Below, piece after piece: positions 1-8,262 of a stretch of DNA of 44,279 nt. The DNA comes from Synechococcales cyanobacterium CRU_2_2. Its GTDB lineage: Bacteria; Cyanobacteriota; Cyanobacteriia; PCC-9006; JAAUQQ01. The notes under the pieces are model-generated. The model made no database searches. It was not told the DNA's origin and saw nothing but the letters and a program-made list of their open reading frames with translations. The number at the start of each line of letters is the position of its first letter. Position 1 is the first letter of the stretch. Position numbers and translations under genes: made by a program. The stretch covers positions 1 to 44,279 of the forward strand of contig JAAUOP010000026.1 of assembly GCA_012034805.1 (NCBI GenBank). Direction: 5' to 3'.

Positions 1-70
1 TATCCGATCCAACCCCAATCCTATTCCCAATCCCCAACCCCCAATCCCTATTCCCCAATCCCCAACACCC
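1..70. repeat. C-rich low-complexity spacer
   Basis: The first 70 bases are variations on CCCAATCCC and CCCCAACCC with no coding potential. A similar stretch lies at about 23845-23889 before the ABC exporter gene, so this is a recurring intergenic sequence type in this genome. Confidence 0.6.
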
Positions 71-74
71 CATC

Positions 75-99
75 AAAACCGGCCAACCTTCGTCCGGCT
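75..99 (-). terminator. Possible weak terminator after the phycobiliprotein lyase gene
   Basis: Read on the minus strand, AGCCGG and CCGGTT can pair (one G-T wobble) around a short loop and are followed by TTTTG. It lies about 30 bp past the lyase stop codon. The stem is short, so this is tentative. Confidence 0.3.
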
Positions 100-127
100 A
101 TCCGACCAGGGATTGCAATCGACGATT

Positions 128-664
128 CTAAGCCACCGCCCGCTCGGGTGGCGGCACCATTCGAATTTCCGAATAAAACGAGCTGTGCTCAAATCCCTCC
201 CGACCCTGACGCATCAAACTCGTGCGGAGACGTAGATTGGGAGCCGCAAACCAAATGCGCTCCTCTGCGTACACATCACCCACCTCCGACGCCAGCACCA
301 CACTGTTGTCTGAGTTGAGTCGGTAGCGCCCCAACACCGGCAACTGACCGGGGGCTATGACGCTGCGCAACAGCAGCCCTTCCGCCTCATCTGCGGTGTT
401 GGCGATCGCAATCAGAAAAGTCGTCCCGGCCTTTTTCAGCAGCGTTTGCTGCCACTCCACCTTGAGTCCAGCTTGCACCTGGGACAGATCTAGCTTGCTG
501 GCCTGAACAATGCGAATCAGCTCCGGTTCGTGGTGGGGCAAGGCAGTCATAAAAACATCGGTTTTGTCAGATTGATGCCACTGCTCCTTTTGGGCAAGCT
601 GGTAACTTGTGCGCTGGGAGAACCACTTACCGACGCTGTGGCCGAAAAATTCAATAATGTTCAT
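128..664 (-). CDS. cpcS: CpcS/CpeS-family phycobiliprotein lyase
   Basis: Lyases of this family attach phycocyanobilin or phycoerythrobilin to specific cysteines of phycobiliprotein subunits in the cytoplasm, a step in phycobilisome assembly. The 178-residue length fits the family. Recognisable segments are the N-terminal EFFGHSVGKWFSQRTSY and the later ERIWFAAPNLRLRTS, in a lipocalin-like beta-barrel fold. The start is taken at the ATG giving MNIIEFFGHS. Which paralogue group it belongs to (CpcS, CpcU or CpeS) cannot be settled from sequence alone, so the symbol is provisional. The upstream end is unusual: the start codon region is preceded by three 17-bp repeats, each a short ORF whose stop overlaps the next start. 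Era lies upstream on the same strand. Confidence 0.85.
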   Translation of the reverse strand: MNIIEFFGHSVGKWFSQRTSYQLAQKEQWHQSDKTDVFMTALPHHEPELIRIVQASKLDLSQVQAGLKVEWQQTLLKKAGTTFLIAIANTADEAEGLLLRSVIAPGQLPVLGRYRLNSDNSVVLASEVGDVYAEERIWFAAPNLRLRTSLMRQGREGFEHSSFYSEIRMVPPPERAVA

Positions 665-719
665 GGCAAGGAAATGTTCATGGCAAGGAAATGTTCATGG
701 CAAGGAAATGTTCACGGCG
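660..719 (-). repeat. 17-bp tandem repeat forming a chain of mini-ORFs before the lyase gene
   Basis: Three 17-bp units (660-676, 677-693, 694-710) directly precede and abut the lyase start on the minus strand. Each unit reads GTG or ATG, then AAC ATT TCC TTG CC, and runs into the next ATGA. The repeat therefore duplicates the start of the gene itself (ATGAACATT) and gives three tandem MNISLP-stop ORFs, each stop overlapping the next start by ATGA. The last overlaps the true lyase start. Confidence 0.85.
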
Positions 720-844
720 AAGAAACCAGGGCCAGGGAGGCCGGATTCAAGTTAGATCTGTTCAATTTACCAAATAAATCCGTCAAATTAATTGCGCATT
801 AATCGCACGAAGTTGCCAAATTGCGTACCCTAAGCGCCATTCGC

Positions 845-1797
845 CTATCGTTCTTCTCGGTATCCAAGATCCTCAAGCTGCGATCGCGACTGCCGCCATT
901 TGGGCTGCACCTTCACAAATAGCTCCAAATAGACCTTGCCATCAATCAGCTTTTGCACCTGTTGCCGTGCCTCAGTGCCAATTTGCTTAAGCATGCTGCC
1001 ACCTTTGCCAATCAAGATGCCTTTTTGGGACGTGCGTTCCACATGGATTGTGGCCAAAATGCGGGTGATCGTCTCCTCCTCGTCCACCCGCTCAATGGCG
1101 ATCGCACCGAGTGGGGCACTTCTTCTCGGGTCAGCAGCAAAATCTGTTCCCGAATCAGCTCACCCATGATGAACCGCTCGGGCTGATCTGTGACCAAATC
1201 GGGCGGGTAGTAGTAGGGGCCGGGTTCTAGGCGCGCATACATGGCCTCGGCCAAGGCTTCGCAACCGCTGCCGTCCAAAGCCGAAAACTTGACCAAGGGC
1301 CAATCTTTTTCACCTGCTAGCTCCCGATAGCTTTGATCGATCGCCTCGGCCAGGTCTGGGGGTTGTTGGTCAAGCTTGTTGAGCCCCAGTAGCACCCTCG
1401 CCTCCGACCGAAGCAGCAGCTCGGCCACAAAGCGATCGCCCCCACCCGCCCGCACCGAGCCATCTACCATGAACAGCACCAGATCCACGCTTTCGATCGC
1501 CGTCCGAGCATTGCGCACCAGCACCTTACCCAGCTCATGGTGAGGTTTATGGATACCTGGTGTATCGACAAAGATATATTGCACCTGATCCGTCGTCAGA
1601 ATACCCTGGAGGCGGTTGCGCGTTGTCTGGGGCACGGGTGAAGTGATGGCCACCTTCTGGCCGACCAGCCGGTTCATCAGCGTGGATTTGCCAACGTTGG
1701 GGCGACCGACGAACCCCACAAAGCCGGAGCGAAAGCCCTCGGGCGATGCCGGGATAGATTGAAACGCTTCGACCATGGCGGCAGGCTTTCGATACAA
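845..1797 (-). pseudogene. era: GTPase Era, reading frame broken by one missing base
   Basis: Era is an essential GTPase that binds 16S rRNA during 30S ribosome maturation. The N-terminal frame (1797 down to about 1105) holds G1 GRPNVGKS, G3 DTPGIHKP and G4 NKLD. The KH RNA-binding domain with GILIGKGG lies in another frame ending at 845. The break follows LTREEVPHSV, where the sequence reads GTGCGATCGCC; one extra G (GTGGCGATCGCC) would restore HSVAIAIERVDEEET, the normal Era continuation. The missing base is at about 1105/1106, beside a HIP1 site. Since Era is nearly always required, a sequencing or assembly error is more likely than real loss. The start may be the internal ATG at 1776 (MVEAFQS) rather than 1797. 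Confidence 0.85.
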
Positions 1798-2841
1798 GGA
1801 CAGGCTTTGATATTAGCGGCTTCCGGGCCGTTGTTCCCGTTTTGTGTGATGCTGATCACCTGACATGGATGGCTTTCGTGGTTCTTTTTTAGACAGAGTA
1901 AAGTCGTAACCAAGATTCAAGTCAGCGCTGAGGGTGTCATGTTTTATTCCAGTCAAGGATTTTGAGTCGCCGATTTTGCTCTCCACAAGCAGCTTGGGCC
2001 ACATTGGTTTTCCCTGCACTTCCATAGCTCATTTCTGTGCCTTGTGATGTTTATGCCCCAGAGGTTGATCTGCTGGCAGTTCACATCCCGAAAACTCACC
2101 TATCAAAACTGGCCTCAACACCTCACCGTTCCCGCGTCTGGCGCTGAAGGTGTTTCGGGCAAAAATTTGATCGAAAAAGAGATTTCGAATCAATAAAGGG
2201 ACAGGTACAGGCGGTTGTTTTTGCGCCGCTTGGATTGTCTTTTAGAGGCGATCGCCTATTTTAGGGGGTGAGGCTCGGGTGAGTTTCAGTGCTGAATTCT
2301 CCCCTGTTGCCAAGTTTGGAAAGGAGGTTGAGGGAAACCCTGAATCTCTGAGTTCCTGCCTACTTTGTGCGTGTTGTTCCTGGTTCTTCTCCTGGGTGTT
2401 TCACTGAAATTTGCAGGCTTACCTTGGAAAATTCTCTTTCCAAAAGCTGAATTTCTTCAGTGCTTTCCTTGTATCTCAATGGGTCACTTTTCAGTGTTAT
2501 CACTCAAATTATCAAGATCGTGTCAAGGTGAGGAATTATACATCAATTAACTGAATCCACTAAAGTACGGAACAGGACTGAATCATTCTCCGGAGCATTC
2601 AAGTGCTTGCCCTGACTCCGTCGCCTCAGATTCTAATCAGAATTCTGCGATACAGACTGGGTTCTTGCTCTTGAATTACCGTGCTAGGGTGCAGCCATGC
2701 AAGCCATGAGTAGCATCTTAGGTTTCCCGGTGTTGGTTCGCTGGAAATTGATGGGACAAGATTGAACCGGACGAACGGAAAATAAACAACAGGATTGGGG
2801 CCTTCCTCCTGGAACTCTGAGTGCTCTGCTGGAGAGATTTG
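1798..2841. other. Gene-poor region of about 1 kb
   Basis: No ORF here has recognisable protein character. Short ORFs (1813-2025 minus, 2365-2550 plus) have no known motif and unconvincing composition. The stretch is visibly more AT-rich than its neighbours. It holds several stem-loops between 2284 and 2460, described separately, and probably the promoter of the small gene at 2842. Confidence 0.6.
2284..2460. ncRNA. Candidate structured RNA (hairpin cluster)
   Basis: TTTCAGTG (2284-2291) is exactly complementary to CACTGAAA (2402-2409). Inside lies an 11-position stem with AAA loop (2324-2334 with 2338-2348, one mismatch). Outside are TTGGAAA/TTTCCAA (2424-2430, 2437-2443) and CTGAA/TTCAG (2447-2451, 2456-2460). 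The arrangement suggests a folded transcript. I do not recognise it as 6S, tmRNA, RNase P, SRP or Yfr RNA. Strand and transcription are unknown. Confidence 0.2.
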
Positions 2842-3051
2842 ATGGACAGAATTTGTGACATTGCGCAGACCGCGTTGGCAACTGGATACCTCACCGTTGA
2901 CGCCGAGGATCAGTTAAGGCGTCTTCTGCGCACTAAAAATAGCATGGAAGATCTGAGTGCCTTTACCCAGCTGCAGCTCGCGGCTGCGGCTGGCGAAATA
3001 CGCCAGGAGTCCCGCGAGCAAATCTGGGGACAGGCTGCGACTTCGGCTTAG
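2842..3051 (+). CDS. Small conserved cyanobacterial protein, function unknown
   Basis: This encodes 69 residues from the ATG at 2842 (MDRICDIAQTALATG), preceded by GGAGAG at 2831-2836 as ribosome binding site. The pattern ALATGYLTVDAEDQLRRLL, followed by a TQLQLAAAAGEIRQESRE tract, matches a short soluble helical family that I recall as common in cyanobacterial genomes and uncharacterised. There is no membrane segment, signal peptide or catalytic motif. A 14-bp tandem duplication begins at the last base of its stop codon. I give no function. Confidence 0.7.
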   Translation: MDRICDIAQTALATGYLTVDAEDQLRRLLRTKNSMEDLSAFTQLQLAAAAGEIRQESREQIWGQAATSA

Positions 3052-3078
3052 GATCGTTAATCTTGGATCGTTAATCTT
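3051..3078 (+). repeat. 14-bp tandem duplication at a gene 3' end
   Basis: GGATCGTTAATCTT occurs twice in perfect tandem (3051-3064, 3065-3078), starting at the last base of the preceding stop codon. It is one of six loci in the window with exactly or nearly 14-bp periodicity. Confidence 0.9.
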
Positions 3079-3234
3079 AGATCCTTGTAGCGGCACGCGT
3101 TCCTTGCCCCGTGACGAGTCTGTGATACGCCTCCATCGACGAGAGAGTGGGAAATACCGACCCCTACCCAGGTTTGCCCCTGATCCCGTGTAGATTACTA
3201 AGTAAGGTTGGATTCTCTTCTGCGGTCGTTGGTT

Positions 3235-3681
3235 ATGCTCCCTGGTCCTGGTTTTGGACAACTTTTTTACTACTTCGCCATGACCCTGATCATTGGCGGG
3301 TTGTGTGCTGGCCAAGCGCTTCACATCTCTCCGACCGACCCGATCGCAGTGCAGATCGGCTTGATCTTGGGTGCGATCGCGGGGGTGGGGGGAGGCTACT
3401 TCAACCGCAGCGTGATTTGGATGCTGCCCATCCAAGGACGTAAAGTTTTTCTCAACCGCTTAGAGCAATCGGTGCAGTCGTTGGGGCTAGGATTGCTGGA
3501 GGAAGAGCCAGCATCGGAAGCGGCCAATGTCGCCACCCCGACACCGCTTCTGGCGCGGGTTTATGGGGCAACAGGCCTGGGCTCGACCTTTTCGGGCCGT
3601 CTCTACGTCAACGTCTACCAAGATACCGCTGAGATTATGGGACGTGCGGCCACCATTAAGAAACTGAAGCTGATGCTGTGA
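3235..3681 (+). CDS. Predicted small membrane protein, function unknown
   Basis: The protein has 148 residues from the ATG at 3235 (MLPGPGFGQLF); an in-frame TTG at 3208 would add nine residues. Two hydrophobic segments (about residues 11-30 and 43-60, the second containing LILGAIAGVGGG) suggest a membrane hairpin, followed by a soluble C-terminal part ending TAEIMGRAATIKKLKLML. I recognise no catalytic motif. It converges with the Gln/Pro-rich protein gene, about 50 bp away. The long, well-composed frame supports a real gene; function is unknown. Confidence 0.65.
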   Translation: MLPGPGFGQLFYYFAMTLIIGGLCAGQALHISPTDPIAVQIGLILGAIAGVGGGYFNRSVIWMLPIQGRKVFLNRLEQSVQSLGLGLLEEEPASEAANVATPTPLLARVYGATGLGSTFSGRLYVNVYQDTAEIMGRAATIKKLKLML

Positions 3682-3733
3682 GTCGATCGCCAGGGCCACT
3701 CTCCAAAGGGATCGCGCTGAAGCAAATCCATTG

Positions 3734-5020
3734 CTAGGGATTGGAGAAGGTGTTGATTTGGCCTCCGCCAATGTTCTGTCCTGGTGCGAGCCTGCGAGGG
3801 GAAGAAGCACTGACGGGCTGCTGGTAGACCGGGGCACCCGCAGGCTGGCTAAAGTCTGGGGTGGGAAAGGCCAGGGACTGGCTCGTTGCCGCTGTGCCGG
3901 TCGCAGGATTTCCGTTCGGCGCGGTTTGGAGGCCGGAGTTAAATTGTGGCGTTGCCTGAAACTGAGGCTGAATCTGAGGTTGAAACTGAGATTGAACTTG
4001 AGCCCCAGCCTGGGGGGCCGCCGGGGCAACCTGGGGGAGAGTCTGGGGAACGGTGAGATTGGGATTAAGCAGTTGTGTGAAGGCGTTGTCGGTCGGGATC
4101 GTGGCCCGAAGTGGGGCGTTGGGGGTGGCCGGATTTGTGATGGAAATTGGGGGCACGCTGGACGTCGAAGATCCGGATCCGAGATTGCCAGGTGAGCCTG
4201 AGCCTGAGACTGAGCGCGAGGCCGCAGCGTTGTTCGTATCAACGATGGCTTGCTCCAGAGCTCCGCCGACGACATTGTTGTCGCGCATTGTGGTAGAGGC
4301 GGGAACATAACGATCGAGCGCCGCTTGGAGCGGGGTTGGGTTGCCGCTGTTTTGCTGGGTGCTCCCAGGGGACGGGTTGAGCGCAGGATTACCGGAAAGT
4401 GAGTTAAAACCCGTAAACCCGGCGGGCTGGCCTGCGATCGCCGTGCGGCCCAAGCCCTGGGCAGGGTTGAGGTTGACCAGGGGCAGACTTTCAAATTTGC
4501 CGTAATCGGTTTTGGGGATCGCCACTTCGGCAGACTCTGCTTCTACCTCCGGAACTTGTGGCTTTTTATTTTGATTTTTAGACGCCTTGGACGCCTTAGT
4601 TTGGGGATTCACGGGTAATTCTCCCGAGGCAACCTCGCCATTGGCCGCCTGCTCATTGAGCAAAACCTCAAGGTCATCCAGTTCCGCTGCGATCGAACGC
4701 GCCTCTGGAGAGAGGGTTTGGTTGGCCTGGGTATTGGCGGCGGCATTGCGATCGCCCCCGGCCTTGCCCAAAAACTGCTCTGGCTGGATAAACATGCGCA
4801 CTAGGACAAAGGCAGACAGACCAAAAATACCAATGGAGGCCCAGAGTTTGGGCTGTCTAAAGGGGCGCAGTTGTGCTTTGAGGTAGGGAGAGAGTTCGAG
4901 TCTGGTCTGAAGCTTGGCCATGGTGGTGATGACGGGAGGAGGGAGCGGGTTGTAGAGCTTTTCCTCCCGAGGCGGTGTTCGGGAGCCTGATGGGTTTGAC
5001 ACAACCCGAACGGAGTCCAT
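3734..5020 (-). CDS. Single-pass membrane protein with long Gln/Pro/Asn-rich tail, function unknown
   Basis: The protein has 428 residues. After a basic N-terminal part (KAQLRPFRQPKLW) there is one membrane segment at about residues 61-78 (ASIGIFGLSAFVLVRMF), then a low-complexity region of about 340 residues rich in Gln, Pro, Asn, Ser and Thr, including QSQFQPQIQPQFQATPQF. It ends in RRLAPGQNIGGGQINTFSNP. The topology suggests a tethered flexible tail on one side of the membrane. The start may be the internal ATG at 4921 (MAKLQTRLELSPYLK). It is upstream of nothing on its strand except tadA, which lies about 120 bp before it, so the two may be co-transcribed. No enzymatic domain is visible. 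Confidence 0.7.
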   Translation of the reverse strand: MDSVRVVSNPSGSRTPPREEKLYNPLPPPVITTMAKLQTRLELSPYLKAQLRPFRQPKLWASIGIFGLSAFVLVRMFIQPEQFLGKAGGDRNAAANTQANQTLSPEARSIAAELDDLEVLLNEQAANGEVASGELPVNPQTKASKASKNQNKKPQVPEVEAESAEVAIPKTDYGKFESLPLVNLNPAQGLGRTAIAGQPAGFTGFNSLSGNPALNPSPGSTQQNSGNPTPLQAALDRYVPASTTMRDNNVVGGALEQAIVDTNNAAASRSVSGSGSPGNLGSGSSTSSVPPISITNPATPNAPLRATIPTDNAFTQLLNPNLTVPQTLPQVAPAAPQAGAQVQSQFQPQIQPQFQATPQFNSGLQTAPNGNPATGTAATSQSLAFPTPDFSQPAGAPVYQQPVSASSPRRLAPGQNIGGGQINTFSNP

Positions 5021-5142
5021 TTCGAACCGCTGGGCGATCGCGGCTCATCTTTGGCGCTCACAGGGTGAGCTGTGGGCCCAGCCTGTAGATTTAGCTTACT
5101 GCTTTCAGTTTGCGATCGCCCACCCCAGGAATCCGGAAATCT

Positions 5143-5640
5143 TTACCGACTCCTGCGCTGCTGGGCAAACCAAGCTTGCAGTTGTTCGCGGGCCGATGCT
5201 GCCAAAATACCTTCAATCACCTCCAAACGATGGAACGAAGCAGCGCTGTCCGGAATATTCAGCACGCTGCGGACGGCTCCGGCTTTGGGATCGGCTGCGG
5301 CGTAGATCAGCGTCGCAATGCGGGCTTGAACAATCGCTCCCGCGCACATGGGACAGGGCTCCAGAGTCACGTAAAGGCGACAGTCTCGCAGTTGCCAGTC
5401 TTGTCGAATGATTCCGGCGGCACGCAGCGCGACGATTTCGGCATGGGCGGTGGGGTCTTGGTCACGCTGGCGACGGTTTTCTCCCGTGGCGATCGCCTCT
5501 CCCCCTGGCCCCACAATCACGGCTCCCACCGGCACTTCACCCGATTCTCCGGCGGTTTCCGCGAGCTTCAAGGCTTGACGCATCCAGCGGTGGTGCTCTA
5601 GAGCGTCGGGGTCTGACTGGGATGGGGCGGGATAGGGCAT
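5143..5640 (-). CDS. tadA: tRNA-specific adenosine deaminase TadA
   Basis: TadA deaminates adenosine 34 to inosine in tRNA-Arg(ACG), widening codon reading. The 165-residue protein shows the zinc-dependent deaminase signature: HAE at residues 66-68 (His ligand, catalytic Glu) and PCPMC at 95-99 (two Cys ligands). NRR after the GENRR turn and the ending EQLQAWFAQQR fit bacterial TadA in length and layout. The start ATG gives MPYPAPSQSD. Nothing suggests fusion or damage. Confidence 0.95.
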   Translation of the reverse strand: MPYPAPSQSDPDALEHHRWMRQALKLAETAGESGEVPVGAVIVGPGGEAIATGENRRQRDQDPTAHAEIVALRAAGIIRQDWQLRDCRLYVTLEPCPMCAGAIVQARIATLIYAAADPKAGAVRSVLNIPDSAASFHRLEVIEGILAASAREQLQAWFAQQRRSR

Positions 5641-5858
5641 GGCGCGATCGGGGCTGGAGTAACGGTGACGGCAGGGCTGCGGGAAGGCTAGGCGAAGGCT
5701 GCGAGAAGGATTTATTGAGCTTTGTTAAAACTTAGACGCCTTGTCTTTTGACGGGGGTGGGGGCTCTGGCGTTTCGTAGGATCGGGTAGCTGTGACTTGG
5801 TTATGGGCACAACCCATTTTTGACCCAACTAACTAATTTTGAGAGGAGAACTCAATTC

Positions 5859-6200
5859 ATGAAGCGTTTTTTTAGTGTTGTCGCTGTGATGATTGTGGCG
5901 ATCGCCCTTACCATCACGAGCGCAGTAAGACCTGCCTTTGCCGGGGATGCCGCTGCGGGTAAAGCAGTTTTTGGTGCCAACTGCGCCGCCTGCCACATCG
6001 GCGGTGGTAACGTGGTCAATGGCCAGAAAACCCTCAAGAAAGAGGCACTTGAGCAGTTTGACATGGCCTCGATCGAAAAAATCACCTACCAGGTGCAAAA
6101 TGGCAAGAACGCCATGCCCGCATTTGCCAGTAAGTTGAGCGCCGAGCAAATTGAGAACGTCGCGGCCTACGTCCTCGCCCAGGCAGAAGCGGGTTGGTAG
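5859..6200 (+). CDS. petJ: Cytochrome c6 (soluble luminal electron carrier)
   Basis: Cytochrome c6 carries electrons from the cytochrome b6f complex to photosystem I in the thylakoid lumen and can replace plastocyanin under copper shortage. The ATG at 5859 follows GAGAGGAG (5841-5848), a good ribosome binding site, and gives 113 residues. A signal peptide ends AFA at residue 28, leaving a mature protein of about 85 residues. The heme site is CAACH (Cys42, Cys45, His46), with axial Met86 in NAMPAF. The ending [15 protein letters not shown] is typical. Downstream on the same strand are a Met/His-rich lipoprotein and a UreH-like membrane protein. In many cyanobacteria petJ is copper-regulated; I see no operator that proves this here. 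Confidence 0.96.
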   Translation: MKRFFSVVAVMIVAIALTITSAVRPAFAGDAAAGKAVFGANCAACHIGGGNVVNGQKTLKKEALEQFDMASIEKITYQVQNGKNAMPAFASKLSAEQIENVAAYVLAQAEAGW

Positions 6201-6230
6201 AAACGGGTTTTGGAGGAGTTTCGATCGCTC

Positions 6231-6275
6231 CGACGGATCTAGGCCGACGGATCTAGGCCGACTATCTAGGCCGAT
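6231..6275 (+). repeat. 14-bp tandem repeat downstream of petJ
   Basis: CGACGGATCTAGGC repeats at 6231-6244 and 6245-6258, followed by a 13-bp variant at 6259-6271 and a remnant. It lies in the 200-bp spacer between petJ and the lipoprotein gene, which otherwise shows nothing recognisable. Confidence 0.9.
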
Positions 6276-6404
6276 GGGAGAACCGACCGTGCTCGTCCTG
6301 GCGATCGCCTTGGCATCCGCCGGACGAGGGTTGGTTGGTTCTTACGGGATGGCGGATTGTGTCTTTAGACCCTGCTCAATTGATCAACGCAAGACAGGTA
6401 CAAG

Positions 6405-7082
6405 ATGAAACTGAGTCTGCAAAGCCTGCAAACGAGTCTGCAAATGAGTCTGAAAAATTCGCTCACTTTGGAGCAGCGCCCTGACGCGATCGCCCGCCGC
6501 ACCTGCCGATGGGGTACCGCCCGATGGGGCACTGCATTGCTGGGCATGATGGCGATCGCGAGCTGTGCCCACATCACCCCCACCCTGAGTGCCCAGGAAG
6601 CGAATAATCCTGCGGGTAGAGGGCCCAGCCTGGAGCCGGGCCACTCGCAATCTGTAACTGCGCAATCTGTCACTGCGCAACATGCGGGTTCGACCGATCA
6701 CCGCGATCACAGCAATCACAAAATGAAACGCGGGATGAAACACGCGCCGCTGATGATTCCCCAGGGACAGCCTGTCCCAACGCTCAACTTGACCGTCAAA
6801 GCCGATGCGATGCGGGGCTGGAATCTGCAAGCCGCCGTCAGCAATTTCAGCTTTGCGCCCGAGCGCGTCAACCAAAGGAGTCTGACCACCGAGGGTCATG
6901 CCCACCTGTTTATCAACGGTGAGAAAATTACCCGACTCTATGGCCCCTGGTACTATATTCCCGAGTTGCCCCCCGGAGAGCACGAAATTCGCGTTGAGCT
7001 CAATGCCAATGGCCACGAAACCTTGATAACGGGGGGAGAGGCGATCGCGGATACGGTCAAAATCACGGTTCCTTCGAATTAA
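6405..7082 (+). CDS. Predicted lipoprotein with Met/His-rich segment, function unknown
   Basis: The protein has 225 residues. A basic stretch followed by GTALLGMMAIASC suggests a lipoprotein signal with Cys54 as lipidated residue (lipobox IASC). Next comes a segment rich in His and Met (HAGSTDHRDHSNHKMKRGMKH), which could bind copper or another soft metal. The C-terminal half (about residues 128-225) is a beta-rich domain with NLTVKADAMRGWNLQAAV, GHAHLFINGEK and LPPGEHEIRVELNANGHE. An in-frame 15-bp duplication gives SVTAQSVTAQ. Its stop codon overlaps the next gene's start (TAATG at 7080-7084), so the two are probably translationally coupled. A metal-related role is inferred from composition and neighbours only. 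The start could be further downstream. Confidence 0.75.
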   Translation: MKLSLQSLQTSLQMSLKNSLTLEQRPDAIARRTCRWGTARWGTALLGMMAIASCAHITPTLSAQEANNPAGRGPSLEPGHSQSVTAQSVTAQHAGSTDHRDHSNHKMKRGMKHAPLMIPQGQPVPTLNLTVKADAMRGWNLQAAVSNFSFAPERVNQRSLTTEGHAHLFINGEKITRLYGPWYYIPELPPGEHEIRVELNANGHETLITGGEAIADTVKITVPSN

Positions 7083-8262
7083 TGTCCGTCGCTGTTGATC
7101 TGCTGCTGATGTTCAGCCTGGGTTTTCTCGGCAGCTTTAGCCATTGCGCTAGTATGTGCGGCCCATTAGCAGTTGCGTTAGCATCTTGGTGTCCCCAACC
7201 CAAGCGATCCTTGCAGTTCCACGGGCTGCTCAACCTCGGACGAATGCTGAGCTATGGGGCCGTCGGGGCCGCGATTGGAGCGGCGGGAGAGCTGTTGCTG
7301 ACGGGCGGACAAATGGCGGGTGTGGGCAGCGAGTTGCGGCGGGAATGGCGATCGCCACCGGCATCTTGCTGATCTGGCTCAGCCTCGGCCAAATTGCCCC
7401 AGGGTTGCTGCCCCGGTTGCCCCGATTGACCCTGGCCCAGCACGATCGCCTCAACACAGTCATGGTGAATCTGTCCCTCAAGCCACGGCCCTGGACCCCG
7501 CTGCTGCTGGGGCTTTGCTGGGGCCTAATTCCCTGTGGTTTTTTATATGCGGCCCAGATCCGCGCTGCGGAAACCGGCCAATGGTGGCGGGGGGCGGTGC
7601 TGATGCTGGCGTTTGGGTTGGGCACCGTGCCGACGATGCTCGGCATTAGTTGGGTCGCGGGGCGCTGGAGCAGCGATCGCCGCAGTCAGCTGTTCCGTCT
7701 CGGGGGCTGGGTGACCTTGGTCGCCGGTTTGTTGCTCATACTCCGAACTGGTGAAAGCCACGGCAATGGCTTGAGCGCCTATGGTTCCCTGGCGCTGCTC
7801 ATGCTGGCACTGATTGCCCGTCCGGCCAGTGGCTGGTGGCAGGGACAACTCAGCGGCCTGCTGCGCTATCGCCGGGGGCTGGGCGTCGGGTCATTTGTGT
7901 TGGCGATCGCCCATGTCTTGCATATTTTCACGTTTGCCTGGAACTGGAAGGCCCAAGCGGTCTGGTTTTTGATTCCGAGTCATCGTCTGGGGGTGCTGCT
8001 GGGGCTGGTGGCGATGGCGCTGATGGCCCCAGCAGCGTTGACCAGTTTTGATCAGTTGCAGCAGCATTGGCGGCCCTGGCGAGCCGTGCATTTGCTGACA
8101 CTGCCAGCCCTGGGGTTGGCGATCGCCCACACGATTTTGCTCGATCGTCGCTATGGCGGGTTCGGTTCAACGGGAGGGAGTGCGATCGCGACGATGGCGT
8201 TGGTGGGGATTGGCGCAACCGTCTTGCTGTTGCGTTGGCGATCGCTCAATTTTGCACGATGA
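7082..8262 (+). pseudogene. UreH/TauE-SafE-like membrane protein fused to ferric-reductase-like domain, frame broken
   Basis: The first frame (7082 to about 7340) begins MSVAVDLLLMFSLGFLGSFS and has the SHCASMCGP motif of UreH/DsbD-like transporters (COG2836 type). After LTGGQMAGVGSELRR the family sequence continues in another frame (GMAIATGILLIWLSLGQI) to 8262. One extra G in GGG at 7341-7343 would join them. The second half has PWTPLLLGLCWGLIPCGFLYAA, the repeated pore-type motif, then a C-terminal multi-helix domain with HVLHIF, HRLGVLLGL and AHTILL, resembling the heme-binding ferric reductase-like fold. Family members transport metals or sulfur compounds; the substrate here is unknown. 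The 3' end overlaps the convergent SGNH gene by 17 bp. The break is probably a sequence error. Confidence 0.75.

Noticed and set aside
530..802. Plus-strand ORF across the 17-bp repeat
   Set aside because: It is antisense to the lyase gene and its middle is repeat-encoded (GKEMFMARKCSWQGNVHG).
2365..2550. Small plus ORF with a hydrophobic start in the gene-poor region
   Set aside because: Composition and lack of ribosome binding site are unconvincing; the sequence overlaps predicted hairpins.
3487..4494. Long minus-strand ORF (335 residues) overlapping the Gln/Pro-rich protein gene
   Set aside because: It is a different frame of the same low-complexity DNA, Ser/Pro/Arg-rich, with no motif. 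The frame of 3734-5020 has a membrane segment and coherent composition.
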